Source of the DNA: Thalassospira lohafexi
Lineage (GTDB): Bacteria > Pseudomonadota > Alphaproteobacteria > Rhodospirillales > Thalassospiraceae
Assembly (NCBI RefSeq): GCF_002844275.1
Contig: NZ_NXGX01000004.1
Location: 248,001 to 312,000, forward strand
DNA: 64,000 nucleotides
Direction of reading: 5' to 3'
Part shown: one piece after another, positions 1-9,213 of the stretch
Layout of the letters: every line of letters starts with the position of its first letter
Numbering within the stretch: position 1 is the stretch's first letter
Program-made: the position numbers and the translations under genes
Notes under the pieces: model-generated
What the model saw: only the letters and a program-made list of their open reading frames with translations
Databases searched by the model: none
What the model was told of the DNA's origin: nothing

Positions 1-359
1 AAGGTTGCCTGTGCCAGTCCCGTTGCACTGGCGGCGGCGTGTTCAAGGTTGCCTTTGCGGTAAACGAGGTCGGCAACCGCAAGAAAAGTCGTTTGCGCTG
101 CAATGCCCCCCAGCGCATTCCCAATCGCAAGATCGGTATATCCCTGCCATGCGGTGGTGACCGACAGCACACTGCCCGGTAGGCTGGTTGACATGCCGAC
201 AAACAGGGCACCGGCAATGATCTGCCCCATGCCAGTACGTTCGGCCAGTTTGACGGCAACGCTGGCCAGTCGGGTTCCGGCAAAGCCGATGACCAATGCG
301 CAAACGGCAAAAATCACGCTGGTTATCGGCAGGGTCAGCTCAGAAATTTCAAGGGGCAT
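1..359 (-). CDS. Calcium/sodium:proton antiporter family protein (CaCA-like), 3' part missing
   Basis: This is the N-terminal part of an integral membrane antiporter, cut by the left edge of the window. The reverse strand reads from an ATG at 359 without a stop to position 1, giving about 119 residues. Residues near 50-90 contain the pattern STSLPGS followed by DLAIGNALGGIAAQTT, which resembles the alpha-repeat of calcium/cation antiporters (S-LP-hydrophobic, D-x-A-x-GN). Two hydrophobic segments are visible. The cation and counter-ion cannot be told from a fragment. It diverges from the binding protein starting at 622. Confidence 0.65.
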   Translation of the reverse strand, partial: MPLEISELTLPITSVIFAVCALVIGFAGTRLASVAVKLAERTGMGQIIAGALFVGMSTSLPGSVLSVTTAWQGYTDLAIGNALGGIAAQTTFLAVADLVYRKGNLEHAAASATGLAQAT

Positions 360-621
360 GGGGCGCTTTCGAGTATGTCATGCTTCCATGTTTCTAACTT
401 CTGGCGGGGCTTCTTGTTCCGAGCGATAAAATAAAGTCTGGCAACTTTATCCATACGATATAGCCAAGTTTAATCTTAGATATTACTGTGGCAGTACACC
501 GGATCGGAAAATAAGGTTCGGAAATACCCCTGATTGTAATTATCCGGGGTGGGATTGGTTGGAACGGCATATGTCCCGCAAGGGATAAGAACAAAAAAAA
601 CGAAATGCCGTGGGGTTTTAG
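360..621. other. Intergenic region between divergent genes
   Basis: This 262-base AT-richer gap separates the antiporter from a divergent binding protein and must hold the promoters of both. Small open frames on either strand have no ribosome binding site or family signature. No operator was recognised. Confidence 0.4.
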
Positions 622-1338
622 ATGGCGCGTAATCCAAAGAACAGGTTCGTTCGATCCTGTTTCGTTGCCGTAATTTTTGTAATCGCTCTTTTCCTTTCTT
701 TCAGCCTATTACCCGCAGCGCATGCCGCGGAAAAATGCCTGCGCATAGGCATGCCTGAAGTTTACACCGACCAACGCGGTATTGAGCCCTATCGCACTGT
801 CATGGCCGAGGCCGGGCTTTGTGTTCAACCCGTTCCAATGCCCAATGCAAGGTCGGTTCTTGCGATACGCAGGGGCGACATTGATGGGCTGTTTGCTGCT
901 GTGAACGATTTGCCTGTTCTCGCCGGTGTCGCGGTTGTGCCGGGTAAGGTTACACTGGGGAACGTCAAGGGCTTATTGATTGTCCGCAGCGGCGATATTG
1001 CCGGGATAGGGGATCTAAAAGACGAGCTCCTTGGTATCTGGCTTGGTGAAACCTGGTCAAAAGACCTGATTGCCAGTTACCCAAACGTCATCGGGGTTCC
1101 GCGTGGCCCGCAAATGATGCAGCAAATGCTGCGCGAAGGCCGACTTGATGCCATGCTCATGGATGCCTATTCGCTTAAGATTTCTGGCGGGGTGCCGGAC
1201 GGGTACAAGGGCATTCCGATTGCAGATATCGTCGTCCACAGTTGGCTGCGTGCCGAATTTTCCGAATTCCTGCCCAAGCTTGATGAAGGCACACGCGCAT
1301 ATCAACAAAAGCTGCTTGCTCTATCGCGCGAGCCCTGA
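622..1338 (+). CDS. Periplasmic solute-binding protein, family 3-like, orphan
   Basis: A 238-residue exported protein. Residues 1-36 form a signal peptide: basic N-terminus, long hydrophobic stretch, AHA-A cleavage site. The mature part begins CLRIGMPEVYTDQRGIEPYRTVM, typical of family 3 amino-acid-type binding proteins, and includes the GDIDGLF and EGRLDAMLMDAYS segments seen in these folds. No permease or ATPase gene is adjacent, so it may serve a distant transporter, act as a sensor partner, or be one of the orphan paralogues common in marine Alphaproteobacteria. A second such orphan lies at 35072. The ligand is unknown. Confidence 0.65.
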   Translation: MARNPKNRFVRSCFVAVIFVIALFLSFSLLPAAHAAEKCLRIGMPEVYTDQRGIEPYRTVMAEAGLCVQPVPMPNARSVLAIRRGDIDGLFAAVNDLPVLAGVAVVPGKVTLGNVKGLLIVRSGDIAGIGDLKDELLGIWLGETWSKDLIASYPNVIGVPRGPQMMQQMLREGRLDAMLMDAYSLKISGGVPDGYKGIPIADIVVHSWLRAEFSEFLPKLDEGTRAYQQKLLALSREP

Positions 1339-1355
1339 CCCTTAAGCAACATGCT

Positions 1356-2171
1356 TTAACGATCAAGATGTTCGATGCTGTCTTGTCGATTGGTCTCAAT
1401 CGCCTGTTCCGTGCCGCGATGGGTGATGTCAATCGGATCCCCGGTATTATGGCTGGGGCGCACGCGACCAAAATAATCGGAAAGTTTCTTGGCAACATCT
1501 TCGGGTTTGCTGACCTGACGCAGGGTAAAGCTGTGCCCCAACCGGTCGGTGATGTGCAAGTTGCCGTAATCAAAAATATTGCCGACGACACTTTTGCTGA
1601 TCCGGGTCGATTTGATCGATTCAAATCCGCGATCATCCTGATCTTTGCGTAGCACACCGCTGCGCGTGACAATGCGGTTGTTGGTGATCACACGTTCAAA
1701 GAAAAACAGGTCCCGTATGGCCGTAAGCGGCAAAAGGATGCTGTCCTTTGCGGCCTGTGTGGATATGCCAAGTGCGCGGCGCAGGATTTTCCAGACAATT
1801 GAAATCGCGGCAATGATCACGCCAAACAGGGCAATGGAAAAGACAAATTCATAGTCTTCCCAAACCTGATCAAGGGCTTCGAATGCTTCGGGCCCGGTTA
1901 GAAGGTTTCTGAACTGTGGCATCAGGAAATCGTAAATTGTGCGCCAGTGGTAGGACGCATAAATCAAAACCGCAATCCAGATGATCTTGATAACGCCCGG
2001 CACCAGAACCGACACGCCAGAAATCGGCAAGTCCATGATCACGACTTCACCATCCTGAAGATGGCGGCGAATGCCTTTGAACGGTTTTCCAGTCGTTTTG
2101 TTCTGGGGGGTGTTACGGGGGGATGCCATTGGTGCTGCGATATCCAGATTGCGATGTGTTGAGATGAGCAT
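1356..2171 (-). CDS. PH domain-containing membrane protein
   Basis: A 271-residue protein with two membrane segments near residues 58-78 and 108-130, followed by a region resembling a bacterial PH domain (ERVITNNRIVTRSGVLRKD, then IKSTRISKSVVGNIFDYGNLHI), the usual pattern of bPH2/YdbT-like proteins. The short N-terminal copy (PFKGIRRHLQDGEVVIMDLPIS) suggests a polar segment before the first helix. The function of the family is poorly known and is likely to be at the membrane. An internal ATG at 2129 is an alternative start. It converges with the binding protein gene at 1338 with almost no gap. Confidence 0.65.
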   Translation of the reverse strand: MLISTHRNLDIAAPMASPRNTPQNKTTGKPFKGIRRHLQDGEVVIMDLPISGVSVLVPGVIKIIWIAVLIYASYHWRTIYDFLMPQFRNLLTGPEAFEALDQVWEDYEFVFSIALFGVIIAAISIVWKILRRALGISTQAAKDSILLPLTAIRDLFFFERVITNNRIVTRSGVLRKDQDDRGFESIKSTRISKSVVGNIFDYGNLHITDRLGHSFTLRQVSKPEDVAKKLSDYFGRVRPSHNTGDPIDITHRGTEQAIETNRQDSIEHLDR

Positions 2172-2340
2172 ACGGTGGGTTGGAAAAATCGCAAGCCATT
2201 GAGCGATTTGTTCGAGGTGCGTTTTGTCTCACGCACCAAGTGTGTAATTTGAAGTTGCAACACCGTGAAAAATCGCGCTTATCATGGCGTCCGGCTGCCA
2301 CCACTGCCGGTCACAAAAACACTCTTTGGAAACGCGCCCC

Positions 2341-3240
2341 ATGGTTCCCTTCCTCGGCGAAGCCGCCGCTTTTAGTGCTGCCCTGTGCTGGGCGACATCA
2401 AGCATGATTTTTTCCAATATCGGCGGCAAGGTCGGGGCGCAAACGGTTAATCGCGGGCGGCTGGCCTGTTCGATCTTTTGTCTGACGATCCTGCATTGGG
2501 TGATGGAAGGACAACCTTGGCCGAACGCAGTGACATGGGAACAGCTTGGCTGGCTATCGCTGTCATCCATCCTCGGCCTTGTGATTGGCGATGCCATGCT
2601 GTTTCAGGCGTTTGTCATGCTGGGCGCGCGTCTTTCGATGCTGTTGATGTCAACCGTGCCCATCATGGGGGCGGTGTTGGCCTGGGTGTTGTTTGATGAA
2701 ATCCTCATACCAATTGAAATTGCCGGTATTGCCTGTGGGGTTGGTGGCGTTTTGCTGGTGATTGTCGGTAAAAAAGGCCGTCCGGTGGGATTGGCCGGAC
2801 GCAATTATGTGGTTGGTATTCTGTTTGGTCTTGGCGGGGCGATTGGTCAGGTCAGCAATCTGATCACGGCCAAATATGCCCTGATCGGCGGCTATTCTGC
2901 CCTGTCGGCAACATGGATCAGGACCATGGTGGCGGTGATTGCCATGTGGGGCTTTGCGCTTTTGCTTGGGCGGGTTCGCCGGACTGTGACCGCCTGTATT
3001 GCGCCTGATGTCGGCAAATGGCTGTTTCTGGGGGCGTTGATCGGGCCGGCGGTGGGGGTGTGGTTGTCGATGCTGGCGGTGCAAAATGCCAATGTCGGGA
3101 TTGCATCAACCTTGATGGCGCTGCCGCCGGTGATCCTGATTGTCTTTGAAGGGGCGATCTTGCGCAAACCGGTCGGCTGGCAGGCGGTGATGGGCACCTG
3201 CCTTGCCTTTTGCGGTGTTGCGCTTTTGTTTATGCACTGA
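2341..3240 (+). CDS. DMT family (EamA) transporter
   Basis: A 299-residue inner-membrane protein with about ten hydrophobic helices and two EamA repeats, as in drug/metabolite exporters of the RhaT/YdcZ superfamily. The start at 2341 (MVPFLGEAAAFSAALCWA) has GGAAA about 8 bases upstream and fits the family N-terminus; an upstream in-frame start at 2284 adds 19 residues with no family character. The second EamA half begins near residue 155 after a short basic loop. The substrate is unknown. It converges with the NikL-like gene, with a small hairpin at 3251-3265 between them. Confidence 0.75.
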   Translation: MVPFLGEAAAFSAALCWATSSMIFSNIGGKVGAQTVNRGRLACSIFCLTILHWVMEGQPWPNAVTWEQLGWLSLSSILGLVIGDAMLFQAFVMLGARLSMLLMSTVPIMGAVLAWVLFDEILIPIEIAGIACGVGGVLLVIVGKKGRPVGLAGRNYVVGILFGLGGAIGQVSNLITAKYALIGGYSALSATWIRTMVAVIAMWGFALLLGRVRRTVTACIAPDVGKWLFLGALIGPAVGVWLSMLAVQNANVGIASTLMALPPVILIVFEGAILRKPVGWQAVMGTCLAFCGVALLFMH

Positions 3241-3257
3241 TGTATTTCGGGCCAACC

Positions 3258-3827
3258 TTAGGTTGGTTTGACCCGCCGGGACCACAGGAACACGCCGCCA
3301 AAAAGATTGACCAAAAGGCTCATGCCAAACAGAGCACCTGCCCAAACGGGCAAATCAAACAGGGCGGATGTTCCGCGTAGCGATGTATGTTGTTTTGTGG
3401 GGCTGGCCTTTGTCGCCGTTGCGTCTTTGGGGCCGAGCTCGGGTGCATGATGGGTTAGGTTGACGATGTGTCCCATGCCATCGGCAACCTTGATCTGCCA
3501 ACCGTTTGAAAGCGCACCGGATATATCTTCGCCGATCGTTTCGCGATCAACCCCAAAGGCAAAATGGCCGGTACGGTCGGTGCGGGCCTTTTGCCATGTT
3601 TTGCCATTCGGGCCGGTTACCACGACCTCGGCAAAGGCCATTGGCGTCCCGTCGGTATAGCCAAAGCGATAATTAATTGTATGACTATTGTCTGCAACCT
3701 GCCATCCGGCCCCGTGGGCATGTGCGGTTAACGACCCTGCACAAAGCAGGGCCGTCAACGCCATTACCACAGCGGGCAGTGGTTTGATCATTTGTATGAC
3801 TATTCGTTTTGCCATGAGTCTGACCAT
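3258..3827 (-). CDS. Exported, membrane-anchored protein, NikL-like nickel uptake accessory
   Basis: About 189 residues with an N-terminal signal peptide (hydrophobic run ending ...TAHAHG) and a C-terminal membrane helix followed by SRRVKPT, leaving a beta-rich periplasmic domain between. The layout matches the NikL component of ECF-type nickel transporters. The start at 3827 is chosen because AGAGGT lies 7 bases upstream; a start at 3866 lacks such a site and would overlap the preceding gene. It lies 25 bases behind the DUF4198 gene and probably shares its NikR-controlled transcript. The NikL assignment is inferred from topology and context, not from a strong motif. Confidence 0.5.
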   Translation of the reverse strand: MVRLMAKRIVIQMIKPLPAVVMALTALLCAGSLTAHAHGAGWQVADNSHTINYRFGYTDGTPMAFAEVVVTGPNGKTWQKARTDRTGHFAFGVDRETIGEDISGALSNGWQIKVADGMGHIVNLTHHAPELGPKDATATKASPTKQHTSLRGTSALFDLPVWAGALFGMSLLVNLFGGVFLWSRRVKPT

Positions 3828-3852
3828 GCATCTGACCTCTGAGGGCATCGAT

Positions 3853-4650
3853 TTAATCTGCGACATTAAAGGTCAGGGTCGCCCGCAGGTTATGACCGCG
3901 AATGCCCTGTTCCTGATCAGAAACATCGGTGGCAACCCGTACCACCCACATGCCCGGCGCACTGATGCGGACCTTGGCAATGCCGCTGCCGCGTTCATCG
4001 GTCAGTGTTTCACTGGCATAGGCCCATGACGACGGCGTATCGGTAAATCCGCCGTAAGTCGCCAAGACCGTGGTTGTGAGGGGCTGCCCATCAAGCAGGA
4101 TCTGGAACGTGGCATCCTGACCGATCGCGGTATCGCGGGGATCAGAAAGCGGGACAATTTCAAGTTTGTCGCCAATCGGGGTTTTGACGAAATCATCGGC
4201 GCCATCGCCGGACGCTGCGCCAACCAGATGTTTGGCAAATTTTTCATAGCGGACCGCGGCAATCGCATCGGTATGTTGATCAAGACCGCCTTCCTGCCAA
4301 CCATCGGGAGTCTGTGCCCACACGACGGGCAGGCGATGCGCTGACAGCCACGCGGCCGTTTCTGGCACATCAAACGTCCCGATCAGGTTGGGGGCATCAG
4401 GGTTGATTTTGAAATCAAGGGCTGTTTTCTGATCGCGCGTGATCAAAGTCGCACGAAGATGCTTGGCGGCTTCGGCTTCTTCCGGGGTGCCAAACAGATG
4501 GCTTGAATCAAGCGTGAAAGTCGCCGTATCGCCCGGTTTGACATCGGTTGGGCTGCTGGTTGTGGTGAATTCGTGGGCGGTTGCCACACCGCTCAAAATA
4601 CAGCCAAGGGCGGCAATAATCACACCGGGTGCGAACTTTGATTGAAACAT
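3853..4650 (-). CDS. DUF4198 periplasmic protein, NikK-like
   Basis: A 265-residue exported protein with a signal peptide ending ATAHEF. The histidine directly after the cleavage site is typical of metal-related DUF4198 proteins. Family features include EIVPLSDPRDTAIGQDATFQILLDGQPL in the second half and a C-terminal GMWVVRV segment of an Ig-like fold. DUF4198 proteins act as periplasmic components of nickel or cobalt uptake systems (NikK). The gene is transcribed away from nikR across a NikR-type palindrome, which supports a nickel role. No NikM, NikQ or NikO gene is present in the window. Confidence 0.65.
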   Translation of the reverse strand: MFQSKFAPGVIIAALGCILSGVATAHEFTTTSSPTDVKPGDTATFTLDSSHLFGTPEEAEAAKHLRATLITRDQKTALDFKINPDAPNLIGTFDVPETAAWLSAHRLPVVWAQTPDGWQEGGLDQHTDAIAAVRYEKFAKHLVGAASGDGADDFVKTPIGDKLEIVPLSDPRDTAIGQDATFQILLDGQPLTTTVLATYGGFTDTPSSWAYASETLTDERGSGIAKVRISAPGMWVVRVATDVSDQEQGIRGHNLRATLTFNVAD

Positions 4651-4688
4651 CTGCTATCCTTTGGGAAATTAGGTCTATAGAAAAGGAA

Positions 4689-4715
4689 GTATGAACTTTT
4701 CAAATTTGTTCATAC
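4689..4715. promoter_or_regulatory. Probable NikR operator
   Basis: GTATGAAC and GTTCATAC form a perfect inverted repeat separated by 11 bases, in the gap between nikR and the divergent NikK-like gene. The half-sites GTATGA/TCATAC are those of the E. coli NikR box, but the spacing is 15 bases instead of 16. Its position suggests that nickel-loaded NikR represses both directions. Confidence 0.75.
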
Positions 4716-4749
4716 GAGTCAAGCCGATGATTTTGAAAAGGGAATTGTG

Positions 4750-5229
4750 ATGACCCGCGTCACCGTATCGATTGAAGATGATTTGATGGAGGCCTTCGAT
4801 GCCTTTCTTAATCAGCGCGGCTATACCAACCGATCCGAAGGATTTCGCGACCTGATCCGTGAAAAACTGCAAAACACCAAGCTTGCTGAAGATGCAAACG
4901 GGGTGGGGATTGCGGTCTTGAATTATGTGTATGATCACGAAGAACGCATGCTGGCATCCCGCCTGATGAGTACTCAGCACGAACATCATAATTTAACGGT
5001 ATCGACAGTTCATTTTCACATTGATCATGATACCTGCCTTGAAAGCGTGACACTGCGCGGCAGTCTTGCCGAAATTCGTGCCTTTGCCGATAAGGTTCTG
5101 GCCCAGCCCGGTGTCCGCCACGGTGAACTTTATTCCGTGCCCGGCGAGATGCATGTGGAATCCCATCACCACGGTGGCGATCATCATGGTCATGCGCATA
5201 AGCACGAACATCTGAAAATCACGACGTAA
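4750..5229 (+). CDS. nikR: Nickel-responsive regulator NikR
   Basis: A 159-residue ribbon-helix-helix repressor. The N-terminus RVTVSIEDDLMEAFDAFL...GYTNRSEGFRDLIRE is the DNA-binding domain. The ACT-like C-terminal domain holds the nickel ligands seen in E. coli NikR: His77, His88, His90 and Cys96 here, in the STQHEHHNLTVSTVHFHIDHDTC region. The ATG at 4750 is chosen because AAGGG lies about 7 bases upstream. The last 25 residues are a His-rich tail (HHHGGDHHGHAHKHEH) absent from E. coli NikR, which may add metal buffering. It is divergent from two nickel-uptake-like genes and probably autoregulated. Confidence 0.92.
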   Translation: MTRVTVSIEDDLMEAFDAFLNQRGYTNRSEGFRDLIREKLQNTKLAEDANGVGIAVLNYVYDHEERMLASRLMSTQHEHHNLTVSTVHFHIDHDTCLESVTLRGSLAEIRAFADKVLAQPGVRHGELYSVPGEMHVESHHHGGDHHGHAHKHEHLKITT

Positions 5230-5357
5230 TTTCCTTATTTTCCGCAGCATCACGGTATGGTGGGGCATGAGAGGGCGGTCAATACGGGGGTGTTTGATCC
5301 AAATATTCAGAACCGCAAATGAGAACAAACTTGCAACATCGGAAATTCTATGTAAAT

Positions 5358-5372
5358 GTTCGCATTATGTTC
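5358..5372 (+). promoter_or_regulatory. LexA (SOS) box upstream of recA
   Basis: The sequence GTTCGCATTATGTTC fits the alphaproteobacterial LexA operator GTTC-N7-GTTC exactly. It lies about 140 bases before the recA start, where the recA promoter is expected. The rest of the gap 5230-5512 shows no other gene. Confidence 0.8.
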
Positions 5373-5512
5373 TCAAGCGCTCTGCTGGCGTGCACAGGCA
5401 ATTCAATCTGTTAAGGCAGCAGGCTTCTTAAGCGGTGGCGTTCCGCATTTAGGTCCGGGGAACCGCCTGCGTTGCATCCTACCCGGCCCTGTGGAATAAG
5501 AGAGTTCGAGCA

Positions 5513-6589
5513 ATGATTCAGACCGCGCTGCATTTGGTGGATAAGGATACTATGGATAAGCAGAAGGCACTCGAAGCCGCCCTCGGGCAGATTGAACGCG
5601 CATTTGGCAAGGGCTCGATTATGAAGCTCGGCCAGCGCGATAGCGCCGTTGATATTTCCTCGATTTCGACCGGTTCGCTTGGTCTGGATATCGGACTGGG
5701 CATTGGCGGTTTGCCGCGGGGCCGTATTGTTGAAATTTATGGTCCGGAAAGTTCGGGTAAAACCACACTGGCGCTGCATACGGTGGCCGAGGCCCAGAAA
5801 CTGGGCGGCACCTGTGCCTTCGTCGATGCGGAACACGCGCTTGATCCGGGATATGCTCGCAAACTGGGTGTTAACACCGACGAATTGCTGATTTCGCAGC
5901 CAGATGCCGGTGAGCAAGCACTTGAAATCGCCGATACGCTGGTGCGTTCAGGTGCGATTGATGTTCTGGTCATTGACTCGGTCGCAGCCCTCGTGCCGCG
6001 CGCCGAGCTTGAAGGCGAGATGGGTGATACCCACGTTGGCCTGCAGGCCCGTTTGATGAGCCAGGCGCTGCGTAAATTGACCAGTTCGGTTTCCCGGTCC
6101 AACTGCATGGTGATCTTCATCAACCAGATCCGTATGAAGATCGGTGTGATGTTTGGCAGCCCGGAAACCACGACTGGTGGTAACGCGCTTAAATTCTATG
6201 CGTCTGTCCGCCTTGATATTCGCCGCATCGGTCAGATCAAGGACCGTGACGAGGTCGTGGGCAACCAGACCCGTGTCAAAGTTGTTAAAAACAAAATGGC
6301 ACCGCCGTTCAAACAGGTCGAATTCGATATCATGTACGGCGAAGGCATCTCCAAGATGGGCGAAATCCTTGATCTTGGTGTGAAGGCTGGCATTGTCGAA
6401 AAATCAGGCTCCTGGTTCTCCTATAACTCGACCCGCATCGGGCAGGGCCGTGAGAATGCCAAAAGCTTCCTGCGCGAAAATGTCGAAATGACCAAGGAAA
6501 TCGAAGCCAGCATTCGCGAAAGTGCCGGTCTGATTTCTGAGGCCATGACCAACATGAAAGAAGAAGAAGATCCGTCAAACGACGATTGA
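5513..6589 (+). CDS. recA: Recombinase RecA
   Basis: A 358-residue DNA-dependent ATPase that catalyses strand exchange and triggers LexA self-cleavage. The Walker A motif GPESSGKT is at residues 77-84, and the core ([80 protein letters not shown]) is highly conserved. The C-terminus is acidic ([10 protein letters not shown]), as is usual. The start at 5513 gives a short N-terminal extension found in alphaproteobacterial RecA; the ATG at 5552, preceded by AAGGA, is an alternative. An SOS box lies upstream and a terminator directly follows. Confidence 0.97.
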   Translation: MIQTALHLVDKDTMDKQKALEAALGQIERAFGKGSIMKLGQRDSAVDISSISTGSLGLDIGLGIGGLPRGRIVEIYGPESSGKTTLALHTVAEAQKLGGTCAFVDAEHALDPGYARKLGVNTDELLISQPDAGEQALEIADTLVRSGAIDVLVIDSVAALVPRAELEGEMGDTHVGLQARLMSQALRKLTSSVSRSNCMVIFINQIRMKIGVMFGSPETTTGGNALKFYASVRLDIRRIGQIKDRDEVVGNQTRVKVVKNKMAPPFKQVEFDIMYGEGISKMGEILDLGVKAGIVEKSGSWFSYNSTRIGQGRENAKSFLRENVEMTKEIEASIRESAGLISEAMTNMKEEEDPSNDD

Positions 6590-6611
6590 TCTTCTTTGAT
6601 CTACGACTAAG

Positions 6612-6642
6612 AAACGGGCGTGCTTTGGGCGCGCCCGTTTTT
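6612..6642 (+). terminator. Rho-independent terminator after recA
   Basis: A GC-rich hairpin (AAACGGGCG ... CGCCCGTTT) is followed by a T-run, 22 bases past the recA stop. Confidence 0.85.
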
Positions 6643-6667
6643 GTGTGCCGAGGTGTCTGGGGGCTGA

Positions 6668-7738
6668 TTACTGTGAGATGCTGGTTTGCTGTGTCACGGT
6701 CGAATGGCTTTGCCATTTGGTTGGCGTGCTGCCGGTGATACGCAGGAATTCGCGGTTGAAGTTTGATTTGGTATTAAAGCCACTTGCCAGCATGGCGGTG
6801 GTGACGTTCTGTCCCGTTTCCAATTCCCGGCAGGCATGTTCAATGCGCAGCTTGTTAATATAGCGCGACACGTTTTCGCCAGTGACAAGATTAATCGCGG
6901 TTGAAACCTGCTTAAGCGGAAAGCCCAACCGCCGCGCCAGCCGTGCCAGCGTCAGATCAGGATCAAGATAAAGCTTCTTGCCAATGACCAGTGCTTCAAG
7001 CTGTTCCATGATGGCGTGAACGGGCACATCCTCATTGGTTTTATGAGGCGCGTTTTCCTGTCGGTGCAGTCCGGGCGCGTTTGATGGGGCGTCATATTCG
7101 TCACCGTCCCCCTCAACAGGTTCGGTGACGATGTCGGGCGACAAGCACAAAAAACCGATCATCAAGAGCGCCACAGATGAAAAAACACTCAAAATCAGGC
7201 CCGGCGCCCCGCGGTAGCCATAGCTGAGCGCAAGTGTGATGCAAATGTCGCTGATCGCGGATGCAATCAGCGCAATGGCAATGATCCGCCAGATCACAGC
7301 GGGGAAATGCCCCGATGCCAGCCGCGTATTGGCAAGGTCATCGCTATGACGATGCAACATCACAAGGATCGCCACCCCATAGCCGACAAATATCACGGCA
7401 AGCAAAGCGTCGATGGTGACCGGAATGGCCAACACCGCACATGCCATCACAATCGGGATCAGAAAATGAAGCAGATCACGGGATTTGGGTTGCGATCTTA
7501 TCGCGCCTTCAAGGAAGGCGACCCACGCCAATGCCGGGATCAGTGATGCGGTGATCGGTTGGAGCAAGCGTAATTCGCTGACCCCGTAATATTGCACAAC
7601 CGATACCGTCACACTTTGGCATGCACACGCCAAAAGCAACGCTGCCAGAAGCCGGGGCGTCTCGGTAAACAGGGTTGCGCGCAAGAACAGAAAACCCAGC
7701 AGCAGGGCAACAACCATCGGAACGGGTAAAACGATCAT
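6668..7738 (-). CDS. AraC family regulator with membrane-spanning N-terminal domain
   Basis: A 356-residue protein. The first ~215 residues hold about seven hydrophobic helices. The C-terminal ~100 residues are an AraC-type double helix-turn-helix (LARRLGFPLKQVSTAINLVTGENVSRYINKLRIEHACRELETGQ, then SGFNTKSNFNREFLRITGSTPTKWQ). A polar linker with acidic residues joins the two. Such proteins probably sense a signal at the membrane and act directly on DNA. The target is unknown; the divergent alpha/beta hydrolase at 7869 is the obvious candidate. Confidence 0.8.
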   Translation of the reverse strand: MIVLPVPMVVALLLGFLFLRATLFTETPRLLAALLLACACQSVTVSVVQYYGVSELRLLQPITASLIPALAWVAFLEGAIRSQPKSRDLLHFLIPIVMACAVLAIPVTIDALLAVIFVGYGVAILVMLHRHSDDLANTRLASGHFPAVIWRIIAIALIASAISDICITLALSYGYRGAPGLILSVFSSVALLMIGFLCLSPDIVTEPVEGDGDEYDAPSNAPGLHRQENAPHKTNEDVPVHAIMEQLEALVIGKKLYLDPDLTLARLARRLGFPLKQVSTAINLVTGENVSRYINKLRIEHACRELETGQNVTTAMLASGFNTKSNFNREFLRITGSTPTKWQSHSTVTQQTSISQ

Positions 7739-7868
7739 CGGCGTTTAATCAACTTATCAACCATGTCCTGAAACCGGTTTTGCGTGTCCTAAAACCGGTT
7801 CGAGGACGCCACACCGCGCAAACCGGCGCAATTTCAAACCGTTAAACATTAAAACACGGATTGAAATC

Positions 7869-8915
7869 ATGAAACATGTAACTTTTGCGATGCTGCTGGC
7901 CTTGGGGCTGGGTCTTTTTACCGCGGCGACATCCATGCCTGCCACGGCCGGACAAGACATTGCCGGGTATGATCGGTTCGACGTGCAGGCTGCCCACCGG
8001 TCCAGACCGCTTGCAGCATCAATCTGGTATCCTGCGGGCAGCCACATATATGTGGCCCCGGTCGGCAAAAGTGCGATCTGGCAAAGTACGAATGCCTATA
8101 TCGGGGCGGCAGTCGAACCGGGCAAACATCCGCTCATATTACTGTCGCATGGATCGGGGGGCAATATGGATGGGATCGGCTGGCTATCATCGCAACTGGC
8201 ATTGCGCGGTGCGATTGTTCTGGCGGTTAATCACCCCGGCACCACCACAGGCGACTCATCCCCGCGCCGGACGATGTATCTGGGGCAACGTGCCCTTGAT
8301 GTCACAGCCGCCCTTGATCAGGTTCTCGCCAATCCTGAGTTTGCGCCCTACATCGACACCACCAACATATCTGCCGTTGGGTTCTCACTTGGCGGGACAA
8401 CGGTTCTTAATCTTGCGGGGATGCAGTTTGATCGCGCGGCTTACCGCGACTATTGCGTTAAATATCAAGACAGCGCGCAAGATTGCATTTTCTATAAAAA
8501 GGGCGGGGTGGATTTCGCGCATTTGCCCGACGATTTCACAAACGGCTATCGCGACACGCGGATTAGCAAAACCGTCGCAATCGAACCGGGAATGTCCTTT
8601 GCCGTCAAACCCGACAGTCTGGCCGATGTGTCAAATCCCGTGCTGTTTATCAAGCTGGGCAAAGAGCACGGCTGGCTGGCGGGGGATGTCAGTGCGTCAG
8701 GTAGCAACCTTGTCGCAAAGGTAAAAGATGCATCCTTGGCGGTGTTTGCCCCGGCCTATCACCTGACATTTCTGGCGGAATGTGAACCCGGTGCCGCCAA
8801 GCTTCTTGAAGAAATGGACGATGATCCGATTTGCACGGACCCGATGGGAACTGATCGCAGTTTAGTCCATCGGCAGATTGCCGACCAAATCGCAACATTC
8901 CTTGGTTTGCCGTAA
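7869..8915 (+). CDS. Exported alpha/beta hydrolase
   Basis: A 348-residue protein with a signal peptide (residues 1-28, ending ATAG). It follows the layout of dienelactone-hydrolase or PAF-acetylhydrolase-like proteins: LILLSHGSGGNMDG (oxyanion region) and GFSLGGTT carrying the nucleophile serine in a GxSxGG motif. The mature start IAGYDRFDVQAAHRSRPLAASIWYPAG is common in this group. It probably acts on an ester in the periplasm. It is divergent from the membrane AraC regulator, which may control it. Confidence 0.72.
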   Translation: MKHVTFAMLLALGLGLFTAATSMPATAGQDIAGYDRFDVQAAHRSRPLAASIWYPAGSHIYVAPVGKSAIWQSTNAYIGAAVEPGKHPLILLSHGSGGNMDGIGWLSSQLALRGAIVLAVNHPGTTTGDSSPRRTMYLGQRALDVTAALDQVLANPEFAPYIDTTNISAVGFSLGGTTVLNLAGMQFDRAAYRDYCVKYQDSAQDCIFYKKGGVDFAHLPDDFTNGYRDTRISKTVAIEPGMSFAVKPDSLADVSNPVLFIKLGKEHGWLAGDVSASGSNLVAKVKDASLAVFAPAYHLTFLAECEPGAAKLLEEMDDDPICTDPMGTDRSLVHRQIADQIATFLGLP

Positions 8916-8965
8916 ACAGCCAGTGGGGGCTTGGTGTGCGCCCCATACGATCAAGGTGACTAAAG

Positions 8966-8993
8966 CGGGTGTGCATTGGCACGCCCGTTGTTT
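8966..8993 (+). terminator. Likely terminator after the hydrolase gene
   Basis: A hairpin CGGGTGTGC / GCACGCCCG (one G-T pair) with a 4-base loop is followed by TTGTTTC. The stem resembles those after recA and after the DUF1328 gene. Confidence 0.55.
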
Positions 8994-9213
8994 CTATATG
9001 TCGAAAATACGGATTAAACACCCAGAGTTTCACGTGCCCCAAAATGATCACGATTGGTGTAAGTCAATAGAAAACCTATGATTTCGCCTGCCTTAATCTT
9101 GCCAAATCAACAACTTGGCAGTGGGGAGTGGAACAAGTTTGCAACTGCCCCGTTTGTTTAGTGTGAACAGTTTAATCAATACAAACATCTGCAAGCAAAC
9201 AGGAGCAAACAAG

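Noticed and set aside
394-594. 66-codon reverse frame in the first intergenic region
   Set aside because: No ribosome binding site, no domain, and the AT-rich content fits a promoter region better.
5773-6171. Long reverse frame inside recA
   Set aside because: A shadow of the conserved recA coding sequence.
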